A DNA stretch of 64,000 bases, taken from assembly GCA_020054495.1 (NCBI GenBank), contig JAHWGK010000008.1, positions 1-64,000 on the forward strand, given 5' to 3'. This document shows positions 1 through 9,415 of the stretch, one piece after another. Under the pieces are notes generated by a model. The model had not been told where the DNA came from. It ran no database searches and saw only the letters and a list, made by a program, of their open reading frames with translations. The number at the start of each line of letters is the position of its first letter. Position 1 is the stretch's first letter. This stretch comes from Thermoplasmata archaeon (GTDB taxonomy: Archaea; Thermoplasmatota; E2; DHVEG-1). Position numbers and translations under genes: made by a program.

Positions 1-68
1 ATATGTCACACCTTGGGGTATCATATATGCTTGTTATGATACTCATAGGAAGCGACATATGTCCTGTC

Positions 69-97
69 CTAACACAAATTGATATAAAATGTGTTAG
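69..97. promoter_or_regulatory. Inverted repeat CTAACACA-N13-TGTGTTAG just upstream of a TATA-like box (TTTATATA, 105-112)
   Basis: Perfect 8-bp arms at 69-76 and 90-97 upstream of the AbrB-ACT/his operon. Confidence 0.6.
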
Positions 98-155
98 CAA
101 AACATTTATATACCACATAATATATATTCCCACAGAATTCCCACGAAGGTATGAA

Positions 156-575
156 ATGAACTCCATTATAAGATTAGATGCAAGAGGTCGTTTGGTCATT
201 CCAAACGAATTTCGAGAAACACTTAATCTTAAAGAAGGAGATGAAGTTTTATTAAGTCTAGACTCAAAAACAGATACACTTACGATAAGTCCAATTTATG
301 GAAAATTAACCGATTTGGTTAAGATAGAAATTGAATTTGGCGACGCACCAGGCTGCTTAGCAAAAATTGCAAAAAAAATTGCGAACATGAAAATAGACTT
401 GATAATGACAGAATCAAAAAGTTCTCAACGAGGAAAAAAAGCTCGATGGGACATAATTGCAGATATTTCAAAATGTTCATACTCAGTTATGCAAATTAAA
501 CAATTATTATTACAATCAGGTTTTGTGGAGTCCACGAGTATCACGAAGATAGCTCGTGGTAGCCTTCATAGTTAA
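156..575 (+). CDS. AbrB/SpoVT-type DNA-binding domain fused to an ACT-like domain; putative amino-acid-responsive regulator of the his operon
   Basis: MNSIIRLDARGRLVIPNEFRETLNLKEGDEVLL is a classic AbrB swapped-hairpin motif; the C-terminus VKIEIEFGDAPGCLAKIAKKIANMKIDLIMTES is ACT-like. ATG at 156 preferred over the ORF-track start at 3. Confidence 0.8.
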   Translation: MNSIIRLDARGRLVIPNEFRETLNLKEGDEVLLSLDSKTDTLTISPIYGKLTDLVKIEIEFGDAPGCLAKIAKKIANMKIDLIMTESKSSQRGKKARWDIIADISKCSYSVMQIKQLLLQSGFVESTSITKIARGSLHS

Positions 576-623
576 ATTAAACTCAACTTTTCAAAATTTA
601 AAAATTTTTAAGGAAAGTATCTT

Positions 624-1463
624 ATGATAAAAATTGCTGTACCAAATAAAGGAAGGATGTTCAAGTCAACAATTGAACTATTAAAAAAATCTGGTTTTGG
701 CCCAAAAGAATTTGATGAAAGAAAACTAAGTGTTGAAACAAGCTGCAACGAGATAAAAATACTTTTCATAAGAAACGATGAAATTGGAGCTTATGTTGAA
801 TCAGGCGTGGTTGATTTAGGAATAACTGGTTTTGATATAATTGTTGAAAAAAATGTATCTGTAGAAAAGATTCTTGACTTGGATTATGGATCATGCAAAT
901 TAGTTCTTGCCGGGCTGAAAAATAAAAAATTAGTGAATGGAGTGAAAATTGCAACAAAATATCAAAATATTACGAAAAAATTTTTGGAGAAAAAAGGAAT
1001 CGGAGCTGAGATCATAGATTCTCCAGGGGCTACAGAAATAAAGCCTCAGCTTGGTATTGCTGATTTTATAATAGATATAACATCAACAGGTGAAACTCTA
1101 AATGTTAATGGTTTGTCAATATATGAAGTCATTCTAACATCAAAGGCAGTGCTTATTGGAAACAAAAAAAGTATGGATGAAAAATCAAAAGAAATATCAG
1201 ATATAAAACTTGCGATCCAAAGTGTAATTTCAGCTGTAAATAAAAGTTATGTGATGTTTAATATATCAAAGAAAACCCTTGAAAATATCATAGATCAAAT
1301 ACCATGCATGAGGGCGCCAACAATTGTCAAAACCAGTGATGAAAAAATCGTTTCCGTGCAAACTGTCGTTCCAAATAATGATATTTCTAACACGATAACC
1401 AAATTGAAGAATTTTGGTACGACAGATATTCTAGTTCTGGATATCAAAAGAGTTGTTGTCTAG
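624..1463 (+). CDS. hisG: ATP phosphoribosyltransferase (long form)
   Basis: MIKIAVPNKGRMFKSTIELLKKSGF N-terminus and regulatory C-terminal domain; his operon context. Confidence 0.95.
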   Translation: MIKIAVPNKGRMFKSTIELLKKSGFGPKEFDERKLSVETSCNEIKILFIRNDEIGAYVESGVVDLGITGFDIIVEKNVSVEKILDLDYGSCKLVLAGLKNKKLVNGVKIATKYQNITKKFLEKKGIGAEIIDSPGATEIKPQLGIADFIIDITSTGETLNVNGLSIYEVILTSKAVLIGNKKSMDEKSKEISDIKLAIQSVISAVNKSYVMFNISKKTLENIIDQIPCMRAPTIVKTSDEKIVSVQTVVPNNDISNTITKLKNFGTTDILVLDIKRVVV

Positions 1464-1474
1464 GTGGACTAATT

Positions 1475-2794
1475 ATGATAAAAATTTATGAACTAAAAAA
1501 CATGCCACAAGAAAAACGTAGTTTTCTTATTAAAAGATCTTCGAGTGATATTGAAAACGTAAAAGATAGAGTAAAATCTATTATTGAAGATGTTTGTGTT
1601 AATGGTGATAATGCAATTAGAAGATACACAGAAATTTTTGATGGAGTAAAATTAGAATCATTTATGGTAACTCGAAAAGAAATTGAAAATGCATGGAAAA
1701 ATATTGATGAAAAGCTCTTTTGCCAGATACAAAAGCAGATTGCCTATTCAAAAAAATTCCACGAAAAACAATTAAGAAAAGAAAGTAAAATTGAAATTGA
1801 AAAAGGTATACTTTTAGGTGAAAAATATACACCTATTGAATCTGTCGGGCTTTATGTTCCCGGTGGGAAAGCTGCGTATCCAACTGTATTACAGATTCTT
1901 GCAGTTCCTGCAAAAATTGCAAATGTTCCAAGAATCGTTGTTTGTACACCTCCAAACAAAGATGGAAGGATCTCGGAATTTGTACTTGTTATAGCAGATA
2001 TTCTAGGAATTAAAGAAATTTATAAAATAGGCGGAGCGCAAGCAATTGGTGCACTTGCTAATGGAACAGAATCGATCAAACCTGTAAAAAAAGTAGTTGG
2101 ACCGGGTAACATTTATGTCAGTTGCGCAAAGATGCTTGTATTTGGAAAAATTGATATTGATATGCCTGCGGGTCCAAGTGAAGTTTTGATTATTGCTGAT
2201 TCATATGCAAATCCTGTATTTGTTGCAGCAGATATTCTTGCAAGATGTGAACATGACCAAAATGCTTCTGCAATTCTCCTGACAGATTCCAAAGAATTAG
2301 CAATAAATGTAAAAAGAGAAATCAAAAGACAATTTTCTAATCTTAAGAGAAAGAAGATTATTAAAAAATCTCTTTCAAAATATTCTGCAATAATAATATC
2401 AACAAAATGGGACGAAATTATAGATTTTGCAAATGAATATGCTGCCGAACACCTTCAATTAATGGTTAAAAGCCCTTGGAATCTGTTTAAAAAAATCAAA
2501 AATGCTGGTTCCATCTTTTTAGGAAATTATGCACCGGTTGCTGTTGGAGATTATGCATCTGGAACAAATCACGTGCTTCCTACTGGTCAATATGCAAAGA
2601 TGTTTTCACCAGTGGGAGTTGAGACCTTTCAGAAGAAATCTGAGTTCCAATATTTAACAAAAAAGGGAATTAAAAAATTAGAACCAATTGTAAAAGAACT
2701 TTCAGCAGTAGAAGGACTAGATGGACACTATAATTCTGTAAAAGTGAGGTTGGAACATGAATTTAGGAATTGCAGTAAAAAGAAAAACAAATGA
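1475..2794 (+). CDS. hisD: Histidinol dehydrogenase
   Basis: VGLYVPGGKAAYPTVLQ, GPGNIYV, DMPAGPSEVL, GDYASGTNHVLPT motifs. Confidence 0.97.
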   Translation: MIKIYELKNMPQEKRSFLIKRSSSDIENVKDRVKSIIEDVCVNGDNAIRRYTEIFDGVKLESFMVTRKEIENAWKNIDEKLFCQIQKQIAYSKKFHEKQLRKESKIEIEKGILLGEKYTPIESVGLYVPGGKAAYPTVLQILAVPAKIANVPRIVVCTPPNKDGRISEFVLVIADILGIKEIYKIGGAQAIGALANGTESIKPVKKVVGPGNIYVSCAKMLVFGKIDIDMPAGPSEVLIIADSYANPVFVAADILARCEHDQNASAILLTDSKELAINVKREIKRQFSNLKRKKIIKKSLSKYSAIIISTKWDEIIDFANEYAAEHLQLMVKSPWNLFKKIKNAGSIFLGNYAPVAVGDYASGTNHVLPTGQYAKMFSPVGVETFQKKSEFQYLTKKGIKKLEPIVKELSAVEGLDGHYNSVKVRLEHEFRNCSKKKNK

Positions 2795-3374
2795 AGTAAG
2801 GGTAACTAGAAATACAAAAGAAACAGTAATTTTAGTTAGTGTAAACTCAGTTAGAGAAAAATTACTTGACGTAGATACTACAATTCCTTTTTTAAATCAT
2901 ATGGTTGAGACGCTTGCCTGGAGAGCAAGTTTAAACATTGGAGTGAAAATTGATTCAAAAGTAAATTTAGAGCACACTATCGCAGAGGATATTGGAATAA
3001 CCCTGGGAAATGCAATTCTAGAGTTATATAAAATAAAATTATCAGAAGGAATAGAGGGTTTTGGATCTGCAAAAGGAGTAATAGATGAAGCTTCGGCAGA
3101 TGCAACAATAAATATTGAAGGTAGAGTAAACTACTTTATTAATGGTCCAGAATTTCAAAATGTCGATGGGATTTCTGGTTGTAGCTTAGTTGCGTTTTTA
3201 GAAGGATTTTGCCAAGGTTGTAAATGTACTTTGAGGTTAGATTATTCTGGAAAAGACCCTCATCACTCATGGGAAGCAGCATTTAGAGCAGTAGGTCATG
3301 CAATTAAAAATGCTTTAAGTAAAAACACGTGGAGAAAAGGAACTATTTCTGCGATGAAAGGAACTTTAGATTAA
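2757..3374 (+). CDS. hisB: Imidazoleglycerol-phosphate dehydratase
   Basis: FLNHMVETLAWRA, LEHTIAEDIGITLG, KDPHHSWEAAFRAVGHAI; overlaps the hisD 3' end by 38 bp. Confidence 0.95.
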   Translation: MNLGIAVKRKTNEVRVTRNTKETVILVSVNSVREKLLDVDTTIPFLNHMVETLAWRASLNIGVKIDSKVNLEHTIAEDIGITLGNAILELYKIKLSEGIEGFGSAKGVIDEASADATINIEGRVNYFINGPEFQNVDGISGCSLVAFLEGFCQGCKCTLRLDYSGKDPHHSWEAAFRAVGHAIKNALSKNTWRKGTISAMKGTLD

Positions 3375-3384
3375 AGGGAATTCA

Positions 3385-3993
3385 ATGAAAATAGGAATTA
3401 TAAATTACGGAATGGGAAACATTCAAAGTGTATACAATGCTTTTAAGTATCTTAAAGTAGAAGTTGAGTTTACAAGACCCGAGAATATTGAAAAATATAA
3501 AGCAGTTGTATTACCTGGTGTTGGAGCTTTTAAAGACACATTAACTTTATTAAATCCTTATAAAAAATATATTCAAGAGTTTATTTCAGGAAGAAGAGCT
3601 TTTTTAGGAATCTGTGTTGGTCTTCAATACCTATTTGAAAAAAGTTATGAAAATGGAGAGTGGGAAGGGCTTGGTTATTTCAAGGGGGAAGTAAAAAAAC
3701 TACCAGAAAAAAAACTTCCACAGATCGGCTGGAACAAAATTGTTATTAAAGAAGAAACGCCTCTTTTAAAAGATATATTATCTGGTAGTTACGTATATTA
3801 TATCAATTCATATGCAGCTGAAAAAGAAAACGCTTTTGCAACAAGCTTTTATGGAATGGAATTTGCAGCTGTCGTTGGAAAAGAAAATGTTTTTGGCACA
3901 CAATTTCACCCTGAAAAAAGTGGAGAAATTGGACTAAAAATTCTAAAAAACTTTGTTGAGGTGACAAAAAATGTTTGTAATTCCAAGTATTGA
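3385..3993 (+). CDS. hisH: Imidazole glycerol phosphate synthase, glutamine amidotransferase subunit
   Basis: MKIGIINYGMGNIQSV, LGICVGLQYLFE, GTQFHPEKSG. Confidence 0.96.
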   Translation: MKIGIINYGMGNIQSVYNAFKYLKVEVEFTRPENIEKYKAVVLPGVGAFKDTLTLLNPYKKYIQEFISGRRAFLGICVGLQYLFEKSYENGEWEGLGYFKGEVKKLPEKKLPQIGWNKIVIKEETPLLKDILSGSYVYYINSYAAEKENAFATSFYGMEFAAVVGKENVFGTQFHPEKSGEIGLKILKNFVEVTKNVCNSKY

Positions 3994-4660
3994 TATATTG
4001 AATGGTAAATGTGTTCAATTAATAAATGGAAAAATTGAAACAGCAACAGTTTACGGAAATCCAAAAGATTACTACAAAAAGTGGGTAGAGAAAGGTGCAG
4101 ATATAATTCATGTGGTTGACTTAGATGCTGCTTTTAATCTTGGCTCTAACAAACAGATAATATTCAATTTACTTGAAAAAGAAGAATTAGATGTTCAAGT
4201 TGGAGGCGGCATACGAGATGAAAAATATGCATATGAACTAATTAAAAACGGCGCAAAAAGAATCATTATTGGGAGTAAATCATTAGATGCAGATTTTCTA
4301 AAAAAATTGAGGAAAAATATCCCAAAAGATAAGATAATGGTCGCTCTTGACACTTGTTTTGGTAATATTGTCTCAAACGCTTGGCAAAATGATACAGGAA
4401 TACCCTACAGTGAAGGAGTTAAAAAAATTAAACTATATGCTGGCTCCATATTATCAACAGATGTAATTAAGGAAGGATTACTAAAGGGGCCTAATTTAAA
4501 AATACTTAAAAAAATTGTTCAGAAGGAAATCCCTACATATATTTCTGGAGGATTTACTACAATTGATGATATAAAACTTGCAGAGAGCTTTGGTTTTTCA
4601 GGTGTGATAATTGGTAGAGCTCTTTACACAAATAAACTTGATTTGGAGGAGTTATGGTAA
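3971..4660 (+). CDS. hisA: 1-(5-phosphoribosyl)-5-[(5-phosphoribosylamino)methylideneamino]imidazole-4-carboxamide isomerase
   Basis: IPSIDILNGKCVQL, QVGGGIRDE, (beta/alpha)8 motifs; overlaps hisH end. Confidence 0.93.
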   Translation: MFVIPSIDILNGKCVQLINGKIETATVYGNPKDYYKKWVEKGADIIHVVDLDAAFNLGSNKQIIFNLLEKEELDVQVGGGIRDEKYAYELIKNGAKRIIIGSKSLDADFLKKLRKNIPKDKIMVALDTCFGNIVSNAWQNDTGIPYSEGVKKIKLYAGSILSTDVIKEGLLKGPNLKILKKIVQKEIPTYISGGFTTIDDIKLAESFGFSGVIIGRALYTNKLDLEELW

Positions 4661-5413
4661 ATGCTTGCAAAAAGAATTATCCCTTGTCTTGATGTTGATA
4701 ATGGTCTTGTTGTGAAGGGGGTAAAATTTCAAACACTTGAAACTGTAGGAGATCCAGTGGAACTTGCTAATTGTTACAATAAGCAAAGTGCAGATGAGCT
4801 CGTGTTTTTAGATATTGGCGCCTCACCAAATAAAAGAAAAACTTTGTTTGAAGTAGTTAAAGGTGTTTCTGAACGGGTGTTTATTCCACTGACTGTCGGA
4901 GGAGGTATAAGATCAATACAGGATGTTCAAATGGCTTTATCAAATGGTGCAGATAAAGTTTCGATTAATACAGCAGGTGTAAAAAATCCTCAACTTATCA
5001 GAAAATCGTCAGAGAAATTTGGATCTCAATGCATTGTTTGTGCAATAGATGCTCGAAAAGATGGTATTTCATGGTCTGTTTTGATTAACGGGGGAAGGAA
5101 GAAAACTGATAACGATGCAATACAATGGGCAAAAAAAGTTGAGAAATATGGTGCTGGTGAAATACTTCTCACCAGCTGGGATGCTGATGGAACAAGAAAA
5201 GGATATGATTTAAAACTGACAAGAAAAATTGCTGGAGCTGTAAATATACCAGTTATTGCATCAGGTGGTGCAGGATCACTAAAAGACATTTTAAATGTTT
5301 TAACAATAGGAAAAGCAGATGCAGCACTAATCGCGAGTCTTTTTCATTTTGGAACCTTCACAGTTCAAGATGTAAAGGAATTTTTAAAAAGAAATGGAGT
5401 TGTTATTAGATGA
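4661..5413 (+). CDS. hisF: Imidazole glycerol phosphate synthase, cyclase subunit
   Basis: [47 protein letters not shown]. Confidence 0.97.
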   Translation: MLAKRIIPCLDVDNGLVVKGVKFQTLETVGDPVELANCYNKQSADELVFLDIGASPNKRKTLFEVVKGVSERVFIPLTVGGGIRSIQDVQMALSNGADKVSINTAGVKNPQLIRKSSEKFGSQCIVCAIDARKDGISWSVLINGGRKKTDNDAIQWAKKVEKYGAGEILLTSWDADGTRKGYDLKLTRKIAGAVNIPVIASGGAGSLKDILNVLTIGKADAALIASLFHFGTFTVQDVKEFLKRNGVVIR

Positions 5414-6024
5414 TGATAGATGCGCTTAAATTCAAGAATGATTTGATTCCTGTTATAGCTCAAGATATAGATAGAAATATTTTAATGCTAGCTTATGCAA
5501 ACAAAGCATCTCTCAAAAAAACTCTTGAAACAAAAAAAGCTTGGTATTGGTCAAGGAAACGTAAAAAGCTCTGGATGAAGGGGGAAAAATCTGGTAATAC
5601 ACAGGAAATAATTGGAATTTATACTGACTGCGACAAAGATTCAATTTTGTATATAGTTAAACAAAATGGTGTTGCATGTCACAATGGTACATATTCTTGT
5701 TTTACTGAACCGATCTTACCCAAAAAAGCCATGTCGATTTTAGAAGAAGTATATCAAGTAATAGAAGGGCGGAAAAAGTTCAAACCAAAAAACAGCTACG
5801 TAGCAGGCATAATAGAAGACAATAATAGATTAATTGCTAAGATTCAAGAAGAAAGTGAAGAATTAATCGAGGCTTTCAAAGAAAATGAAAATCTTGTCTG
5901 GGAAGCTGCCGATTTGATATTTCACACATTTTTGCTACTTGCAAATAAAAATGTAGAATGGGAAAAATTGGTCGAAGAATTTAAAAAAAGGAGGAGGAAA
6001 AAAGATGAAAATGCTGAGAAATGA
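5410..6024 (+). CDS. hisIE: Bifunctional phosphoribosyl-AMP cyclohydrolase / phosphoribosyl-ATP pyrophosphatase
   Basis: AYWYWSR-type motif [17 protein letters not shown]-terminal ATP-PPase helices [26 protein letters not shown]. Confidence 0.95.
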   Translation: MMIDALKFKNDLIPVIAQDIDRNILMLAYANKASLKKTLETKKAWYWSRKRKKLWMKGEKSGNTQEIIGIYTDCDKDSILYIVKQNGVACHNGTYSCFTEPILPKKAMSILEEVYQVIEGRKKFKPKNSYVAGIIEDNNRLIAKIQEESEELIEAFKENENLVWEAADLIFHTFLLLANKNVEWEKLVEEFKKRRRKKDENAEK

Positions 6025-6181
6025 AAAGTTATATTATATAGGTAAAAAACTTAGATTGAAGAAGAAGGACATAGATCTAGTTATAAATGATACAAATAAC
6101 ATAGAAGAACAATCTTCTTCAGCTGGGCCTCCCTGGTATCCAGGGACTCACTACGGGACAGTAAGCATCGACGAATTCTAA
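6005..6181 (+). CDS. Small ORF, 58 aa ([58 protein letters not shown])
   Basis: Manually translated, below the track length cutoff; ATG after an AGGAGG-like stretch (aaggaggaggaaaaaagatg), overlaps the hisIE 3' end, stop TAA 6179-6181. Confidence 0.5.
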   Translation: MKMLRNEKLYYIGKKLRLKKKDIDLVINDTNNIEEQSSSAGPPWYPGTHYGTVSIDEF

Positions 6182-6221
6182 AATAATATAAATTCTTAGA
6201 AAGCAACAGATCAAAAAACAA

Positions 6222-7583
6222 TTATTGTAATTCATCGTGAATTGCTTTTATAGATTCCCTCAAAAACTTTTCTTTTATGATGAAATAATACGCAGCTTCT
6301 GATGCACCTGCTGAAATCATTTCAATATTAATTCCTTTTTTTGCAATTGAGCTGAATACTCTTGCAGCAATGCCGTGATGTTCAAGTAAACCTTCGCCTA
6401 CTATTGCTATCAAAGCTATATCCTTAATTTTTTCCAGTTTTTCAACAGTTTTAATTTTATTAGTTGCTAGTATTTCATAACTTTTAGTTAAATCTTTATT
6501 TTCCAATAAAAGAGTGATACAAGTTTGTGAGGTAATTACTGATTTAATATTGATTTTATTTGAGCTTATATTTGAAGTAATTTCTGATAAAACACCGGGT
6601 TTATTGCCTATACCCGGACCGTGTATTTTGATACATGCGATATCTTTACTATGAACTATGCTTTTAACCAATTGTTTACTATAGCCATTGTTTCCAATTA
6701 TTGTTCCTATACCTTGGGGTTTATTAGTGTTTTTTATTACCAGTTTAATGTCTTTTTTCGCTAATGGTTCAACTGTTCTTGGATGCAAAATTTTTGCGCC
6801 GAAATATGCCAGTTCTGCAGCCTCTTTGTATGAGAGATGATTCAGTAAGTGAGCTTCATTAATAATACTAGGGTCGACATTCATGAAACCATCAACATCT
6901 TTCCATAGATCCACCTCATCGGCATTAACAGCATTAGCAATCACAGATGCACTATAGTCACTACCATTACGACCGAAAATAGTAGTATGCCCATTATTAT
7001 CACATCCAAAAAAACCTGTAATAATAGGGACTATATTCTTTTTAAGGGTCGGTAAAATCTTTTGATTTATATTATTAGAGGAGAGGTGTAAAATTGCAAT
7101 AGCATTTCCAAAATCACCATTGGTAAGAATACCTAAATTATCAGCTTCAAAAACTTGGGCTTTCACACTCCGATCACAAAGTGTTCCTGCAAGTATTGGT
7201 ACTGAAAGTCTTTCACCGTAACTAAGTATCAAATCTCTGGTTTTATCGGTAAGTTCTCTGACATAATAGACCCCTCGTAACAATCGTTCTAATTTTTCAA
7301 TTTTTTTATTTATTATTTCCTGAACTCTTTTAAATATGGCTTTATCTGTAATTGCTTCTGAAGAGATTTTAAAGTGTAATCTGCGTAAATGTTGAATAAG
7401 CCCTTGTATTGCGATTTCATCAAATTTTTTATAGTTAAGATACTGCTGAATTGTATCTGTAACACCACAAACACCTGACAATATCACAATTTTTTTGTCT
7501 TTTTCATTTTTAATTATTTTTGCGACAGTTCGGAAACCATCTGCATTTTTTAGGCTTGAGCCACCAAATTTCATTACTTTCAT
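6222..7583 (-). CDS. lysC: Aspartate kinase with C-terminal ACT domains
   Basis: MKVMKFGGSSL, FGRNGSDYSASVIANA, tandem ACT repeats. Confidence 0.95.
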   Translation of the reverse strand: MKVMKFGGSSLKNADGFRTVAKIIKNEKDKKIVILSGVCGVTDTIQQYLNYKKFDEIAIQGLIQHLRRLHFKISSEAITDKAIFKRVQEIINKKIEKLERLLRGVYYVRELTDKTRDLILSYGERLSVPILAGTLCDRSVKAQVFEADNLGILTNGDFGNAIAILHLSSNNINQKILPTLKKNIVPIITGFFGCDNNGHTTIFGRNGSDYSASVIANAVNADEVDLWKDVDGFMNVDPSIINEAHLLNHLSYKEAAELAYFGAKILHPRTVEPLAKKDIKLVIKNTNKPQGIGTIIGNNGYSKQLVKSIVHSKDIACIKIHGPGIGNKPGVLSEITSNISSNKINIKSVITSQTCITLLLENKDLTKSYEILATNKIKTVEKLEKIKDIALIAIVGEGLLEHHGIAARVFSSIAKKGINIEMISAGASEAAYYFIIKEKFLRESIKAIHDELQ

Positions 7584-7602
7584 TTTTTATTAATCCCCCT
7601 AT

Positions 7603-8658
7603 TTATCCTAAATATCCTTCTTGCTTTGTATATTCTGCATTCAAAACGGAATTGCCAGCTGCGCCCCTAATCGTGTTATGAACGAGTAGTAAAAATCTAA
7701 CTTGGTTCCCATGCTTTTTAAATCTTCCCACAGATACACTCATGCCTCTTGTTCTTGCAGGTGAACCTGCATTAACATCAAGTATAGGCTGTGGTCTGTT
7801 GTTCTCATTTCTTAAAATGAGGGGTTTGCGTGGAGAAGTTGGCAAATTTCCTATTGAACTAAATTTTCTAATTTCTTTTTTAATATCATCTAAATCAACA
7901 TCATCTTCAAATTCAACAATAACTGACTCAAGATGACCATCTCTAACTGGGACTCTTGCACAAGAAGGGATAATTTCAATTTTTTTATTGTTAATTTTAT
8001 TATTATGAAATTCTCCTAAAATCTTTTTTGTTTCAATTTGAATCCTTTCTTCTTCGCCTCCAATATATGGTATAACATTACCTAAAATGTCAATTGATGA
8101 AACACCCGGGTATCCCGCCCCAGAAAGTGCTTGATAAGTTGTAACAATAACATTGCGGATTTTGTATTTAGTTAATGGTTTTAATGCAATAGCAAGGCCA
8201 GTTGTAGAACAATTTGGGTTTGTCACAATAAAACCCTTGTGTTTTTTCTTCTGAACCTTAATCAATTTTATATGATCGGGATTTACTTCAGGAATCAGAA
8301 TAGGAATGCTTTTGTCAAGTCTATAAGCACGAGAATTTGAAAACACTGCAAATCCATTTTCAGCAAGTGTTTTTTCTATGTTTACCGCAATAATTGGCGG
8401 AAGTGCACTAAACACAACCTTGATACCTTTCTTTTTAAACAATTTAAGATCAAATAATTTGATTTGCAATTTTTTTACATATGAAGGAACCTCTCCGTCT
8501 ATTAACCAATGCACTGCGTTTCCATATTTTTTACCCTCATTTTTTTCAGAGGCTGTTATAATTGTGAGTTCAAAGAACGGATGGTTCTCTAGTAATTTTA
8601 TAAAACGTTGACCAACAATTCCAGTTCCACCTAGTACTGAACACTTTATTTTTGTAAT
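7603..8658 (-). CDS. asd: Aspartate-semialdehyde dehydrogenase; extended 5' beyond the ORF-track start to an apparent ATT start
   Basis: Upstream in-frame translation gives [58 protein letters not shown] (Rossmann motif plus ASADH N-terminus); active site [16 protein letters not shown]. No ATG/GTG/TTG between the upstream stop and this motif. Confidence 0.9.
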   Translation of the reverse strand: MTKIKCSVLGGTGIVGQRFIKLLENHPFFELTIITASEKNEGKKYGNAVHWLIDGEVPSYVKKLQIKLFDLKLFKKKGIKVVFSALPPIIAVNIEKTLAENGFAVFSNSRAYRLDKSIPILIPEVNPDHIKLIKVQKKKHKGFIVTNPNCSTTGLAIALKPLTKYKIRNVIVTTYQALSGAGYPGVSSIDILGNVIPYIGGEEERIQIETKKILGEFHNNKINNKKIEIIPSCARVPVRDGHLESVIVEFEDDVDLDDIKKEIRKFSSIGNLPTSPRKPLILRNENNRPQPILDVNAGSPARTRGMSVSVGRFKKHGNQVRFLLLVHNTIRGAAGNSVLNAEYTKQEGYLG

Positions 8659-8659
8659 T

Positions 8660-9415
8660 TTATCGCCCTCTTGTAATTAATTCATAAGGTACATTTGCAG
8701 TAAAAATTTCGGGAACATTCCCCCAAAAACCAATCTTTTCATCGATGATTATTGTTACACCAGATATTTCTTCAATACCCTTTAAAATCTTGAATGCATC
8801 TTTGATATCTCCGCCTTTATTTACTAGATTACCCAGAGCAGTTGCAGCTGCATCAGCAATTGATATATTATTTGATATGACAATGACGGCATCAGTGTTA
8901 CCAAAGCTGAGAGAATGCCCAATCTTACCAGATGACGTGCATAAACCAAGAATTTTATTTTTTGGTGAAATTCTAAAGGCAAGTTTCCCTGTAGATTGAT
9001 TTCCAGTGTATATGCCAATAGTAATTGTCCTATCTGAAAATAGTGCGAGGTCTCCGCCATTATCAACAATTGCATGTTTTGCACCTTTTGAGACCATTGC
9101 TTTTACAGCATACTCTGCAATAATTCCAGCCACTGTTGACATTGGACCAATATTTAACTTCTCAGAAGATCTACACATTTTCTTGATAATTTCAGGTGCA
9201 TTATTGTCAAATTTGTAAGGCTCTAAAGTTATTTTAAAAAACTCGTCTTTTTGAATATATTGCTCTATATCTTTTCTACATTTTTTTATTTCTTCTATAG
9301 CAATTTCAATATAATGATCATTTTCTGCAATAATTGTAACAATTGTTTCATTAAGTTGAAAATGTTTTCTTTTTAGTTTTATATCGCCTTCAAGAATTGT
9401 TTCGTTAACTTTTAT
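8660..9415 (-). CDS. UPF0280/COG2122 (ApbE-like) family protein; apparent ATA start overlapping the stop of the upstream gene
   Basis: Track ORF begins internally at 9178; in-frame upstream sequence encodes (I)KVNETILEGDIKLKRKHFQLNETIVTIIAENDHYIEIAIEEIKKCRKDIEQYIQKDEFFKITLEPYKFDNNAPEIIKKM. No conventional start upstream of 9178. Confidence 0.8.
   Translation of the reverse strand: MKVNETILEGDIKLKRKHFQLNETIVTIIAENDHYIEIAIEEIKKCRKDIEQYIQKDEFFKITLEPYKFDNNAPEIIKKMCRSSEKLNIGPMSTVAGIIAEYAVKAMVSKGAKHAIVDNGGDLALFSDRTITIGIYTGNQSTGKLAFRISPKNKILGLCTSSGKIGHSLSFGNTDAVIVISNNISIADAAATALGNLVNKGGDIKDAFKILKGIEEISGVTIIIDEKIGFWGNVPEIFTANVPYELITRGR

Noticed and set aside
7603-8658. asd as a pseudogene or frameshifted gene
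   Set aside because: The upstream N-terminal sequence is in the same frame with no stop and all catalytic motifs intact; only the start codon is unusual.
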